64,000 bases of DNA from NCBI RefSeq assembly GCF_000803265.1, contig NW_014575400.1:124001-188000 (forward strand), given 5' to 3'. Numbering within the stretch: the first letter of the stretch is position 1; the number at the start of each line of letters is the position of its first letter. Made by a program: the position numbers and the translations under genes. This document shows positions 7,999-17,584 of the stretch, piece by piece. Origin of the DNA: Ordospora colligata OC4. Lineage: Eukaryota > Microsporidia > Ordosporidae. The notes under the pieces are model-generated. The model was not told where the DNA came from. It made no database searches and was given only the letters and a program-made list of their open reading frames with translations.

Positions 7999-9369
7999 AT
8001 GAGATGCATAGCAGAATATGCAGTAAGTGCAGATATGCTTATTAATCAACCATTGTTGAATGTGCTTGTTGAGAATCGGTATATTATGTTGCCAGCCGAG
8101 TATTCATGCATGTTCTATATCCGCCAAGGATTTCTTTGGTATACATCTAATAAGATTCTGAAAGTGGATGAAAGTTCAGTTGCAGTGCATGAATCTAAGA
8201 TGTTCGTGATACAAGAGACACTAAAGGTTTATGAACTACCTTTACATGGATTAGTAAATAATTTTAAGGTATATGTGAATGGTTCAGAGATTGTTTGTTC
8301 TGAAGATGGCAGGAGATACATGCTTCCACCTGGAATATTCTCTGAAGTTATGGATGTACTCGTTGATGATCAAAATGCATGGATCTGGACAAATGAAGAG
8401 TATAATGGAAAGAGATGTTTAGTACAACACCATTACATTATTGATAGAAACCTTCTACAAGAATGTGAAGTGAAGATATATTGCAGCTGCTCGAATGATT
8501 TTGTGATGATTAGAGACGTTTGTGTTCGAAGCAAGTCGAGTATATGCATGCCTATAATGGTACGCAGTAAGATTGTTGCAAAACAGGTACTGATGATGGT
8601 TTTGACAGCAGATGTTGTTTACATGGAGTATTCAGGGAGGATAAGTTCGAAAGCATATGACGATACAGTTTATGATATAGATATTGATGCATATGAACTA
8701 CTTACACTTGATAATAATATGGACTTATTTGATCTGTACATAGCGATTTTTATGCAATACGACATTGAAGCATGTGTCGATCCAAATGAGTGCTTGAATG
8801 ATGAAAATAATGCTATGAATATCCACTTACAGGCGAAGATTGAGAAGTATCTTTTTGAGGAGTTTGTACTTGGAAGCATGGGAGATAGAATGGTGGCGGG
8901 AATGGTTAGAAAGTATGGTAAGCATGGGATGGAGATTATTCTATGTAGGTTGTATAGAAAGGTTGATGATAGTGGAAAGCAAATGCTTGAGCAATGGGTT
9001 CGAGATGTGCATGCGCTTGATGCATTGAAGCTGATTGTAATATATTTTCCTATGGAAATTGAAAGATACATCCAGATGTGTATTGATGAGCATAGAGAGT
9101 ACGAGATTAATGATCTAATTGAGCATTATAGGGGAAGTGACATGATGGACGTGCTTGCAAGTATTCTACTCGAAAAAAACTGCCTTTATCACTTTTGCAT
9201 GTGTAGACCTGAGTACAGCACGATGTTTGGAGACTTTACACTGGTGGAGAAGTACAACATCCAAGCACAGAGGAATAGATGGATTGAGAAATGTTTGGGT
9301 TTGAATAAAGCAAAAGTTAGCCCTGAAGTAGCATACAGAGAAGGAAAGGATGAAAAGCAAGCATTATGA
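7999..9369 (+). CDS. Hypothetical protein, 456 aa, soluble helical-repeat type
   Basis: Start set at 7999 because GGG lies 6 bp upstream (TTTAGGGTTAGAATG); the frame is open further back but crosses the neighbouring small gene. The N-terminal half is beta-rich with many Tyr and Val. The C-terminal half is helical with evenly spaced hydrophobics (KIEKYLFEEFVLGSMGDRMV, DALKLIVIYFPMEIERYIQ). That beta-then-helix layout is seen in vesicle-coat and tethering proteins, but no family signature is recognised. The last 20 nt overlap the RecQ start. Confidence 0.65.
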   Translation: MRCIAEYAVSADMLINQPLLNVLVENRYIMLPAEYSCMFYIRQGFLWYTSNKILKVDESSVAVHESKMFVIQETLKVYELPLHGLVNNFKVYVNGSEIVCSEDGRRYMLPPGIFSEVMDVLVDDQNAWIWTNEEYNGKRCLVQHHYIIDRNLLQECEVKIYCSCSNDFVMIRDVCVRSKSSICMPIMVRSKIVAKQVLMMVLTADVVYMEYSGRISSKAYDDTVYDIDIDAYELLTLDNNMDLFDLYIAIFMQYDIEACVDPNECLNDENNAMNIHLQAKIEKYLFEEFVLGSMGDRMVAGMVRKYGKHGMEIILCRLYRKVDDSGKQMLEQWVRDVHALDALKLIVIYFPMEIERYIQMCIDEHREYEINDLIEHYRGSDMMDVLASILLEKNCLYHFCMCRPEYSTMFGDFTLVEKYNIQAQRNRWIEKCLGLNKAKVSPEVAYREGKDEKQAL

Positions 9370-11563
9370 GTTGGAGGACGAAGAATTTTTTGTTAATGCA
9401 GTTTTGAACGAAAAGGAGATGTTTAGTGAGAGTGACTGGAATTTTGATGGGATGACAAGCAGTTCGGATGGAATATGCGACAGTATACATGATGAAGAAT
9501 CAGATAGCGACATTGAGCTTGTGGGCGTGTCCAATGTATCTGGAGACAAGCATTTTGGTATGAAAGGAGATGACACATCATCTGGCAGTAAAATAAGAAC
9601 AGGAGTCGAGAGACTAAGGTTTTATGCAAATGAGAATAGAGAATTAACTAAGAAGGCTATAATATTGGAGACGGATGAGCTATATAAAGGAGGTACAGAT
9701 GATTTGTATGTTAAAAAAGAAGTTGATTATGAATATTATTCATCACTTGGAGATGACATTTCTGATATAAGCCTAAGTGTAGCGGAGAATCAGATAGAGA
9801 GTGTTGAAGCAATTGATCCGTGGGATGAGCGAAGAGATGAGCAGAACGAATCTTGCAGTTTTAGCAACGACATGATTAGGACGACGTTTCTGAGATCGTC
9901 TCTAGAGAGAGGAGATAGTAATGAAGAAGGATTTATGACAAGCCATGAAGCGAATCCTAGATGTATTGAGGAATTCTACTTACAAAAGGTTTTTGGAATG
10001 AAAGAGTTTCGGACTAACCAGAGAGAGGTGATATGTTCATGCATGGCAGGGAGGGATGTGTTTGTATTGATGCCGACAGGAGGAGGAAAGAGCATATGCT
10101 ACCAACTGCCAGCATTGATAGATGATGGGATTACGATAGTGATCAGTCCTTTGCTTTCTCTTGTACAAGACCAGATATACAATCTTCTACAGAAAGGGAT
10201 TCTTGCGCTTCCAATTAACTCAAATCTAAGTCAATCTGAACGAAGTCTTGTTTTTGATGTTCTTGGAGGGGAGGAGACTTTATGCAAGATATTTTATGTA
10301 ACGCCAGAGCTTGTTGCAAAGAGTGGGCATTTCCATGATGTTTTGAGTAATCTTGTCCGTAGGAACAAGCTGAAGAGGTTTGTGATAGACGAGGCGCATT
10401 GTGTGAGTCAATGGGGACATGACTTTCGACCTGATTACAAAGAGCTTGGAAGCATAAGGCAGCGCTATCCAAATGTTCCGATTATTGCATTAACGGCCAC
10501 TGCAACACAGAGGGTAGAAATGGATATTCTGGAGAACCTAAGAATCCGAGGATGCGAAAGATTCCGGATGAGTTTCAACAGGGCTAATCTGAGGTATGAA
10601 GTGCGTGCAAAGACAAGCACAGTTGAGATAGACATGGTTAGTTTTGTGCAAACACACTTTCCAGATTGCTGCGGAATAGTTTATTGCACATCTAAGAAGG
10701 AATGTGAGATGATCAGTGAACGACTCAGGAAGTATGTGAAGACTGCTTTCTATCATGCAGGGCTGAGCAAAAACGAAAGGAATAGTGTACAAGAGAGATG
10801 GAACAATGGTGATGTGAAGGTGATTGTTGCAACGATAGCATTTGGAATGGGGATTGACAAGAAGGATGTGAGGTTTGTGATTCATTATTGTATACCGAAG
10901 TCTCTGGAAGGGTATTATCAGGAGACAGGACGAGCAGGAAGGGATGGACTTGAGAGTGTATGTGTGCTGTTCTATACGTATGGAGATAAGAAGAAGATTA
11001 CGTTTATGATTGAGAAGGGAGACGGAGGATATGAGCAGAAGCAACGCCAAAGGGATGATTTGGAAGCAGTGATTCAGTTCTGTGAGAACAAGACTGATTG
11101 CCGCAGGATGCAGGTGTTGGCACATTTTGGAGAAGTTTTTGATGCAAATCAATGTGGAAAGACGTGTGACAATTGTAGACGCGAATCTGTGGTTAAGAAA
11201 GATTATGTAAAGGAGGCGAAGGACCTTATTCTGCTTGTTTATACAAGTAACAAGATTACGCTATGTCAGACGGTTGATGTGTACAAGGGAGTGTCCACAA
11301 AGAAGAGTAAAGAGTTTTTTGGGAGTGAGTATTATGGAAAAGGGGTGAAGATGAGCCGAACGACTATAGAGAGGATATTGAGGAACCTGATAAGCCAGGG
11401 ATATATTCAGGAGAAGGTTGAGGCTGCAGACCGTAGGTTTTCGTGGGCATATCTTATTGCAAAGAAGACGAGGATAGAGAAGCTTGAGATTGTTGAGGAA
11501 GAGGAGCCTGTGACATTGAAGAAGACAGATCGGAAGAAGCCAATCAAGAAGATTAAAAGATGA
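9350..11563 (+). CDS. RecQ-family DNA helicase (SGS1/BLM-like)
   Basis: 3'-5' DNA helicase for recombination and fork repair. 737 aa. A 200-residue acidic, disordered N-terminal region is followed by the helicase core: MPTGGGKSICYQLPAL (Walker A, about 240), DEAHCVSQWGHDFRPDY (about 347), LTATATQ, QETGRAGRDG. The RecQ zinc site is present (CENKTDCRR...CGKTCDNC), then a winged helix (MSRTTIERILRNLISQGYI). No HRDC domain follows; the protein ends in a basic tail. This is the only RecQ in the window and is probably the sole BLM/SGS1 equivalent. The first 20 nt overlap the upstream gene. Confidence 0.93.
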   Translation: MKSKHYELEDEEFFVNAVLNEKEMFSESDWNFDGMTSSSDGICDSIHDEESDSDIELVGVSNVSGDKHFGMKGDDTSSGSKIRTGVERLRFYANENRELTKKAIILETDELYKGGTDDLYVKKEVDYEYYSSLGDDISDISLSVAENQIESVEAIDPWDERRDEQNESCSFSNDMIRTTFLRSSLERGDSNEEGFMTSHEANPRCIEEFYLQKVFGMKEFRTNQREVICSCMAGRDVFVLMPTGGGKSICYQLPALIDDGITIVISPLLSLVQDQIYNLLQKGILALPINSNLSQSERSLVFDVLGGEETLCKIFYVTPELVAKSGHFHDVLSNLVRRNKLKRFVIDEAHCVSQWGHDFRPDYKELGSIRQRYPNVPIIALTATATQRVEMDILENLRIRGCERFRMSFNRANLRYEVRAKTSTVEIDMVSFVQTHFPDCCGIVYCTSKKECEMISERLRKYVKTAFYHAGLSKNERNSVQERWNNGDVKVIVATIAFGMGIDKKDVRFVIHYCIPKSLEGYYQETGRAGRDGLESVCVLFYTYGDKKKITFMIEKGDGGYEQKQRQRDDLEAVIQFCENKTDCRRMQVLAHFGEVFDANQCGKTCDNCRRESVVKKDYVKEAKDLILLVYTSNKITLCQTVDVYKGVSTKKSKEFFGSEYYGKGVKMSRTTIERILRNLISQGYIQEKVEAADRRFSWAYLIAKKTRIEKLEIVEEEEPVTLKKTDRKKPIKKIKR

Positions 11564-11609
11564 ATGTGTTATGTGTGTATGTGGAAGAGTGATCCCTGTT
11601 TTTGAGTGG

Positions 11610-12752
11610 ATGGAGGACAGACTACGGCGACATATTAAGATACTTGAGCAAATGGAAATGATCAGTAGATGGATCGTTGGGATGGATGCTGGAGTAGGGA
11701 GGAAAGAAAGAGCAATAAAAAGACACATGAGGAGTGTTTTTGTGGCGAAGTATATGCACTACAAAAAACTTGCAAAGTTAAATATCGAAGGAAAGCTTTG
11801 CAGAGATATAAAGGCACTGAAGAGTCATGAGTATTATGAAAGAAAGTCATCTAGGATGATTGAATGTGTTTTTAAAGGATTTAAAATGTATGGAGAGATT
11901 CTTGAGCTTGAAGGAATTTTCAAGAAATACATGCATGTGCATGAATGCGATAAATATGAAGACTTTATTGGAAGGATTCATGAGCTTGAGATTAAAGAAG
12001 CAGGGATGTGTGGACTGATGTACCTGGATGAACTACAGAGGTATATTTTGAAAGTTATGAAGGCAAGGTACTATAGAAGGTTTAAAAGGATTAGGAAGAA
12101 ATGTAAATTGAACGTTCTGAATGAATGCTGCATTGAAGATTTTATTAAGAGACTAGATGAAAGGATTTATGAGAAAGAAGGTAGTGAACTGTACTCAAGA
12201 GTGTATTGTGTTGGGTGCAGTAAGGAAGTATGTACGAATGTGTTCAGATACCATGTGAATGGAAGTAAGCATATGAGCCGAGCACAAACAACAGTTTTAT
12301 ATTGTTCAAGACCGATAGTTTCAATAAAAGATGAATTGAAGAAGATGCTTTTGGAAGTAAGCAAGGAGCTAAATTATATCATTACATTTGCTGCAGTAAA
12401 GAAGGAAAAACATAAGAAACGCGAAGTGCCTAGATGGCTGTACAAGAAGAAAGATCTCGATGTTGAATTTGAGTGTGAAGTGTGTGGATATGTGTGTCAT
12501 GGATGGCAAGACTTTGATCTGCATTTTGAATCTGAATGCCATTTGAAAGGGATGAAAAGATATGGAGTTGGATTATATAGTAAGCTGTATTGGGGAATAA
12601 CACGAGTGGATACATTAATGCGTATGAAAGCTAGAGTAGCATCTGAAGAGCAGAAAGAAGCATTAGAGTACCAGGAGGAATTTGAGGATTGCGAAGGAAA
12701 TGTGTTTGATAAAAGAACATATGAGGATCTGAAGAGGAATGGACTTGTTTAG
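11610..12752 (+). CDS. PRP9: Splicing factor 3a subunit 3 (PRP9/SF3A60)
   Basis: U2 snRNP component needed for branch-site recognition. 380 aa. The C-terminal signature is decisive: PRWLYKKKDL, a C2H2-type finger (CEVCGYVCHGWQDFDLHFESECHLKGMKRYG) and the terminal block EFEDCEGNVFDKRTYEDLKRNGL, nearly the family consensus. The middle has a second Cys/His set (CVGCSKEVCTNVFRYHVNGSKH). Start at 11610 (MEDRLRRH) from the CCC at about 11594; the frame is open 13 codons further back. Confidence 0.92.
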   Translation: MEDRLRRHIKILEQMEMISRWIVGMDAGVGRKERAIKRHMRSVFVAKYMHYKKLAKLNIEGKLCRDIKALKSHEYYERKSSRMIECVFKGFKMYGEILELEGIFKKYMHVHECDKYEDFIGRIHELEIKEAGMCGLMYLDELQRYILKVMKARYYRRFKRIRKKCKLNVLNECCIEDFIKRLDERIYEKEGSELYSRVYCVGCSKEVCTNVFRYHVNGSKHMSRAQTTVLYCSRPIVSIKDELKKMLLEVSKELNYIITFAAVKKEKHKKREVPRWLYKKKDLDVEFECEVCGYVCHGWQDFDLHFESECHLKGMKRYGVGLYSKLYWGITRVDTLMRMKARVASEEQKEALEYQEEFEDCEGNVFDKRTYEDLKRNGLV

Positions 12753-12774
12753 AGTGTATTGAAGTGTAGAGCCC

Positions 12775-13116
12775 ATGATCAGACTTGAAAAGCAGCCGGT
12801 GTATGGAAAGATTTATCAGATAAGGTACAGCAACAGGGCAGCGCTAGATATGTTTCGAGACACAGTAGTGATACAGACATATGGGAAGAAGCTCGATGGA
12901 AGCATTATATGCACTAATGAGACTGATCTACTACAGATTCTAAAAGGGCTCATGTATGAGAAGAGAGACATACTGTTGCTGAGTCCATCTACTCTGGCTA
13001 TCACAAACGATGTTTACAAGATGTTTCGAAGGTTGAATTCGGTTGGGATATCGCTTTTCATGCTTACTCTACAGGAAAAGCCTGTTTGGTATGCAGATCT
13101 AGTTGCTAGTATATAA
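12775..13116 (+). CDS. Hypothetical protein, 113 aa
   Basis: CCC directly abuts the ATG (GAGCCCATG), so a real gene is likely. The product is mixed alpha/beta, slightly basic, with no signal peptide or membrane segment (IRLEKQPVYGKIYQIRYSN...VVIQTYGKK...DILLLSPSTLAI). I do not recognise the family. It is only 22 bp downstream of PRP9. Confidence 0.6.
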   Translation: MIRLEKQPVYGKIYQIRYSNRAALDMFRDTVVIQTYGKKLDGSIICTNETDLLQILKGLMYEKRDILLLSPSTLAITNDVYKMFRRLNSVGISLFMLTLQEKPVWYADLVASI

Positions 13117-13207
13117 TTAATATAAATGTGTTGAAGAAAGTTAGAGCATTAAAGAGTATATTTTAAATGCATTACTGTTTATTATGTTACAATCGATTGG
13201 TGTAGAT

Positions 13208-13468
13208 TTAGCTGAAGTCTATTTTTCTAACGGATTCGTACTTTTTTGATTCTGAATTACTTGAGATTTCTACTCTGCTGGCAGGCGACAGGATCCTGAT
13301 GATTCTTTTTGGTGTTTCTATTTGTTTTGTGGTGGTGATTGTGTTTTTAAGTTTCTTTGCTTGTGTTTTTAGGGTTGATGGGCAGTATGCCTTTCTCTTG
13401 ATGAGGACGTCTACAGACCTGAGCTTCCTAATGGATTTTTTTGAATTAGTGGTGTTGTGTCTTTCCAT
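13208..13468 (-). CDS. Small basic orphan protein, 86 aa
   Basis: CCCA precedes the ATG, and the frame fills a gap between two plus-strand genes without overlapping them. It is highly basic and Ser/Thr-rich (KKSIRKLRS, LKTQAKKLKNTITTTKQ), likely disordered, and could bind nucleic acid. No domain is recognised. Confidence 0.5.
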   Translation of the reverse strand: MERHNTTNSKKSIRKLRSVDVLIKRKAYCPSTLKTQAKKLKNTITTTKQIETPKRIIRILSPASRVEISSNSESKKYESVRKIDFS

Positions 13469-13606
13469 TGGGATTTGAAGTATTGATTATTTATGTGTTA
13501 TTTTGGTGTTTTGGAGGGAATTTGCATACTTGCGGTTGAGATTGTGTGCTTTGTTGTTATATGCAGATAATCGGTGTGGATGTTGATGAGAAGGGCTGTT
13601 TGCAAG

Positions 13607-13609
13607 CCC
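13607..13609 (+). promoter_or_regulatory. CCC signal fixing the Dus start
   Basis: CCC abuts the ATG at 13610. The open frame extends 12 codons upstream, but those codons have no family homology. Confidence 0.55.
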
Positions 13610-14719
13610 ATGAACGAAGACATTGAGATTAGTCTTGCGCCGATGATGGATGTGACGACTCCACAATTCAGGAGGCTGATTAGACTGACGTCCAAAAGCA
13701 CCGTTTTGTTTACTGAGATGATTGTGTGTAGCACGGTTGTTCATGTAACATGTGAAAAGCTGCTGGAGATGGTTGGCAAGTATGATGCGAATACTGTTGT
13801 GCAGATTGGTGGGAGCGATGCGTCCGAGATTGTCGAGGCGGTCAAGATTCTTCAAAGTCTTGGATATAAGGAGTTCAATCTGAACTGTGGATGCCCAAGT
13901 GCAAGGGTCAAGAAAGGATGCTTTGGGGCGATCCTCATGCTCAAGAAGCAGTTAGTGGCTGAGATTGTGAACAAGGTTCACTGTGATACTGGGGTGGTTC
14001 TAAGTCTGAAGATCCGAACGGGTGTTGATGATCATGATGGAGTTGAGTTTTTAGATGATTTTATCACTTATTTGAAGATGAACACAGCATGTAGGAGCTT
14101 TTATGTGCATGCCAGGAAATGCTGGCTTTCAGGACTGTCTCCAAAGCAAAACAGACAGGTGCCACCTCTTGACTATGAAAGTGTATATGCAATTAAGCAG
14201 CTGCATCCTGATTTGAAGATAATGCTGAATGGATGCATTGATGCTGATGGGTTAGAAAAGCTATGTAGCCTTGATGGATTAATGATTGGCAGGGAGAGCA
14301 TGAAGAATATTTTTGTATTTTGGGAGATTGACAGGAAGATTGGAAAGGAAAGATTTGGAGAAGGAGAAGAAGGATGTAGTAATGATAATGTTAGAGCGAA
14401 TACTGGATTTGATAGTGATTGTAAAGAGAATAAATTGATAGATGATAATGAAAAGAAGGTTATGGTTCATGAAGTAATAAGAAGATACTTTGAATGGTAT
14501 GGAAAAGAGAAGGAGATGAGGATTTGGGATATACAACCAATGATGAATCTACTAGTTGGGAAGAAAGGATGCAAAGCATATAGACAAATGCTTGGAGAGA
14601 TTGTAAGGCGGAGGGAAAATGCGGAGAAGGCATATAAAAGGATTATGAATTTCCTGAATATGAGCGATGGTTGTGGAAGAGTGAAAGAGCCCTTGTATAT
14701 TGATGGTGCCGGTGACTAA
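13610..14719 (+). CDS. tRNA-dihydrouridine synthase, DusA-like, catalytic Cys replaced
   Basis: FMN enzyme family that reduces uridine in the tRNA D-loop. 369 aa. TIM-barrel features: LAPMMDVTTPQFRRLIR (about 9-25), NCGCPSARVKKG (92-103), LSLKIRTGVDD, HARKCWLSGLSPKQNRQVPPL (167-187), MLNGCIDADGLEKL, GLMIGRES. The HARKxWLxGLSPKxNR block is the hallmark of the bacterial DusA branch, not of yeast Dus1-4. Where DusA carries its catalytic Cys (GACLM) this protein has GAILM (Ile108), with a Cys at 104. The C-terminal 120 residues are acidic then helical. Its end overlaps the next gene by 17 nt. Confidence 0.85.
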   Translation: MNEDIEISLAPMMDVTTPQFRRLIRLTSKSTVLFTEMIVCSTVVHVTCEKLLEMVGKYDANTVVQIGGSDASEIVEAVKILQSLGYKEFNLNCGCPSARVKKGCFGAILMLKKQLVAEIVNKVHCDTGVVLSLKIRTGVDDHDGVEFLDDFITYLKMNTACRSFYVHARKCWLSGLSPKQNRQVPPLDYESVYAIKQLHPDLKIMLNGCIDADGLEKLCSLDGLMIGRESMKNIFVFWEIDRKIGKERFGEGEEGCSNDNVRANTGFDSDCKENKLIDDNEKKVMVHEVIRRYFEWYGKEKEMRIWDIQPMMNLLVGKKGCKAYRQMLGEIVRRRENAEKAYKRIMNFLNMSDGCGRVKEPLYIDGAGD

Positions 14720-15122
14720 GGAAACGCGATTTAATGAACTTCCTGTGCATATAAAGCAGAAACTGATTAACATACATAGAAGCTCTCATCAACAACACAC
14801 GTCAACGGAGATGTTGAAGCCAATGAAGTTTGGAAGCCTGTATTCACAGACACAGGACCTGCAAACACTGAATTTGAAGAAAAATTTTAGCATGGTTGTT
14901 GAGAGTGCAGAGAGACTGAAGAGGATGTACGCTGGAGGAAAGGATGATGTTGATTTTAAATACATTGGAGAGAACCTGAAGAGGATGTTTGAGGAGCTGA
15001 AGGAGGATGTGATGCTGTATAAGAAGAATGAGGGAAGCACAGAGTTTGCAGATGAAATATTGGTAACATACCTGATGCTCCGAAACAAGCTTGAAAGTAT
15101 TACGAAGGAAAGGAGGATGTGA
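14703..15122 (+). CDS. Nup49/Nup58-like nucleoporin fragment-size protein, 139 aa
   Basis: Starts at ATG 14703, inside the Dus 3' end; a TTG one codon earlier is not the start. CCC lies about 15 bp upstream. The motif FNELPVHIKQKLINIHRSS matches the linker-to-coiled-coil start of the central-channel nucleoporins Nup49/Nup58 (FNxLPxxxQxLIxxI), and the remainder is helical. No FG repeats are present apart from one FGS. If correct it is a severely reduced member of the Nup62 complex. Alternative: an unrelated coiled-coil protein. Confidence 0.4.
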   Translation: MVPVTKETRFNELPVHIKQKLINIHRSSHQQHTSTEMLKPMKFGSLYSQTQDLQTLNLKKNFSMVVESAERLKRMYAGGKDDVDFKYIGENLKRMFEELKEDVMLYKKNEGSTEFADEILVTYLMLRNKLESITKERRM

Positions 15123-15529
15123 TAAATAATAATGGTTGAAATAAAGTAATTGAAATGAAAAGGATGTGTGAAAATAATTGAAATGAAAAGGAGGAAGTGA
15201 AAATGTGTGAAAGTAATTATGTAATTGTTAAGGACGTGGAAGTAAGTAGAAATGGATGCAATTGAAGGAAATGAAATATGTTACAATCAATGGGAAAATG
15301 TGAAAATGAAAGGAAGGATTTAAAAATCGATGGAAATAAATGAAATAAGTGGAATAAAAGTGATGAATTGAATATGTATTAGTGTGTTATTATTTGTTGA
15401 ATGAATGTGTTAAGCTGTGTTTGATGTGGTAAGGAATGCTTGAATAGGTAAATATAAGGGAGGAGTGAGTAAGGCAAAAACCTGTGGAGAAGGTTAATAT
15501 AAAATTTTGTTTCGGAATGCCCCAAGAAG
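15123..15529. other. Spacer upstream of alpha-tubulin, purine-rich
   Basis: About 400 bp, one of the longest gaps in the window and strongly A/G-rich on the top strand. It holds a 17-nt direct repeat (15148-15164 and 15176-15192) and many TGAAA variants. Minus-strand frames here are shadows. It likely serves as the promoter region of a highly expressed tubulin gene; CCCC lies just before the tubulin ATG. Confidence 0.55.
15148..15192 (+). repeat. 17-nt direct repeat upstream of alpha-tubulin
   Basis: AATTGAAATGAAAAGGA at 15148-15164 and again at 15176-15192, 11 bp apart. Related TGAAA-rich sequence continues to about 15310. Confidence 0.7.
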
Positions 15530-16855
15530 ATGAGAGAAATAATATCATTGCATGTTGGGCAAGCAGGAGTCCAGATTGGAAATGCATGCTGGGAGTTATT
15601 CTGTATGGAGCATGGGATAATGCCTGATGGACGACTTGGTGAGAACCGGATGGATGATGAGAGCGCAGAATCTTTTTTTTCGCAGACGAGTGTTGGAACG
15701 TATGTTCCCAGGACGCTGATGGTTGATCTTGAGCCTGGAGTGCTTGAAAGTATCAAGAGTGGAAGATACCGCGATCTTTATCATCCAGGACAGTTGATAT
15801 CTGGGAAGGAAGATGCAGCAAACAATTATGCACGAGGACATTATACGGTTGGAAAGGAGATTATTGAGCCTGCAATGGAGCAGATAAGAAGGATGGCAGA
15901 CAACTGCGATGGATTGCAAGGATTTTTGATATATCACAGCTTTGGAGGAGGAACAGGATCAGGATTTGCATCTTTGATGATGGACAGGCTAGCATCAGAG
16001 TATGGAAAGAAGAGTAAGCTTGAATTTAGTGTGTATCCGGCGCCTAAGATAGCAACAGCAGTAGTTGAGCCTTACAACAGCATACTGACGACGCATACAA
16101 CACTCGACTACTCTGATTGTTCATTTCTTGTTGATAATGAGGCAATATATGATATGTGCAGGAACCTAGGGATACAGAGGCCGTATTACACGGACATAAA
16201 TAGGATTATTGCGCAAGTGGTATCGTCGATAACTGCATCGCTGAGATTCCCTGGATCATTGAATGTTGATTTGACTGAGTTCCAGACGAATCTGGTGCCA
16301 TATCCACGAATACACTTCCCGCTTGTTGCATATTCGCCTATGCTGTCACGGGAGAAGGCAGCGCATGAGAAGCTGAGCGTGCATGAAATTACGAATGCAT
16401 GCTTTGAGCCGCAGAACCAGATGGTGCGATGCGACACAAAGAAAGGAAAGTACATGGCATGTTGCCTACTATTCCGAGGAGAAGTGAATCCGAAGGAGGC
16501 GAACAGTGCAACTGCTAATGTGAAGGCGAAGAGGACGAACCAGTTTGTGGAGTGGTGCCCTACTGGGTTTAAGGTAGGAATAAACAGCAGGAAGCCAACT
16601 GTTCTTGAAGGTGAAGCCATGGCAGAAGTGTCTAGGGCTGTGTGTGCGTTGTCTAATACAACTGCTATTTCTGAGGCATGGAAGAGATTGAACAATAAGT
16701 TTGACCTTATGTTTTCGAAGAGGGCGTTTGTGCACTGGTATGTTGGAGAGGGAATGGAAGAAGGAGAGTTCAGTGAAGCCAGGGAAGACCTTGCAATGCT
16801 TGAGGATGACTATCAAAGGATATCATCTAATGCAGAGCCTACTGATGAGTATTAA
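15530..16855 (+). CDS. TUB1: Alpha-tubulin
   Basis: Microtubule subunit for the intranuclear spindle. 441 aa, full length. Starts [22 protein letters not shown]. The GGGTGSG nucleotide-binding loop is intact ([11 protein letters not shown]), as is the alpha-specific DxxR-type region ([18 protein letters not shown]). Position 40 is not Lys (the loop reads DDESAESFF), so the acetylation site is absent. The tail is short and ends EPTDEY, keeping the terminal Tyr. CCCC lies 8 bp before the ATG. High similarity to the Encephalitozoon protein, from memory, supports the placement of this genome. Confidence 0.97.
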   Translation: MREIISLHVGQAGVQIGNACWELFCMEHGIMPDGRLGENRMDDESAESFFSQTSVGTYVPRTLMVDLEPGVLESIKSGRYRDLYHPGQLISGKEDAANNYARGHYTVGKEIIEPAMEQIRRMADNCDGLQGFLIYHSFGGGTGSGFASLMMDRLASEYGKKSKLEFSVYPAPKIATAVVEPYNSILTTHTTLDYSDCSFLVDNEAIYDMCRNLGIQRPYYTDINRIIAQVVSSITASLRFPGSLNVDLTEFQTNLVPYPRIHFPLVAYSPMLSREKAAHEKLSVHEITNACFEPQNQMVRCDTKKGKYMACCLLFRGEVNPKEANSATANVKAKRTNQFVEWCPTGFKVGINSRKPTVLEGEAMAEVSRAVCALSNTTAISEAWKRLNNKFDLMFSKRAFVHWYVGEGMEEGEFSEAREDLAMLEDDYQRISSNAEPTDEY

Positions 16856-17045
16856 ATTTATTGATCCATGAAATAGTGAGTGGAATAGGTTATTGTATGG
16901 CTTTTTGATATATTATGAATGTACATGAACATATTTATATCATTGTATGCTCTGAGGGTTGAATGGGGAGACTTACTTACAGTGAGCTTTGATGTTGATA
17001 GCCTAATTTGATTGAATAATGGCTGAACCTTGTGACTCCCCTGAG

Positions 17046-17423
17046 ATGGCAGAAGAAGATTCTGTAGCGAAGGTTAGGGAGATGTTACAAAGATATTCGT
17101 TAAGAACAGATAATTTTTCAGACTCGAGCATATTGTCTGACATAGATGTATTTGAGGAACGGTATCTTTCGGCTCATGAGCTTGCATCAAGAATTAAGAG
17201 TGGAATTAAGAAATGCAAGAAGACAATTGCTACTGCTAGGCAATACAATGTATGTATGAATGTACAAGATTTAGAGATCTGTGTTGGACTATTAGATGAT
17301 CTAAGAAGAGAAATAGGGCATACTTGCAAATATACGCCATGGAAAGTAGGAATGTCTGCTTATTGCGTATCTATTGGAGTATGTGTCTTTATGACGTTTG
17401 CTTTATGTAGACTGTGTTTATGA
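17046..17423 (+). CDS. Tail-anchored helical protein, 125 aa
   Basis: CCCC ends a few bases before the ATG at 17046, which I prefer to the in-frame ATG nine codons upstream. Acidic N-terminal part, a basic helix (SRIKSGIKKCKKTIATARQ), then a single C-terminal hydrophobic segment (MSAYCVSIGVCVFMTFALCRL), i.e. tail-anchored topology. This resembles SNAREs and other small ER/Golgi tail-anchored proteins, but no clear SNARE core is seen. Confidence 0.6.
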   Translation: MAEEDSVAKVREMLQRYSLRTDNFSDSSILSDIDVFEERYLSAHELASRIKSGIKKCKKTIATARQYNVCMNVQDLEICVGLLDDLRREIGHTCKYTPWKVGMSAYCVSIGVCVFMTFALCRLCL

Positions 17424-17584
17424 ATATAAGACATTTCATTGGGTTGATGTGTAGCAACCTGTGTATTCTTGTTAATAATGCCATTGCAAATGGATATGTG
17501 ATTGGAATTTTCGTGATATTGAATAGAATAAAAGTTATTTAAGTGATAGATTTATGGAGTTTAATTCAGTAATTATGCTTAAGA

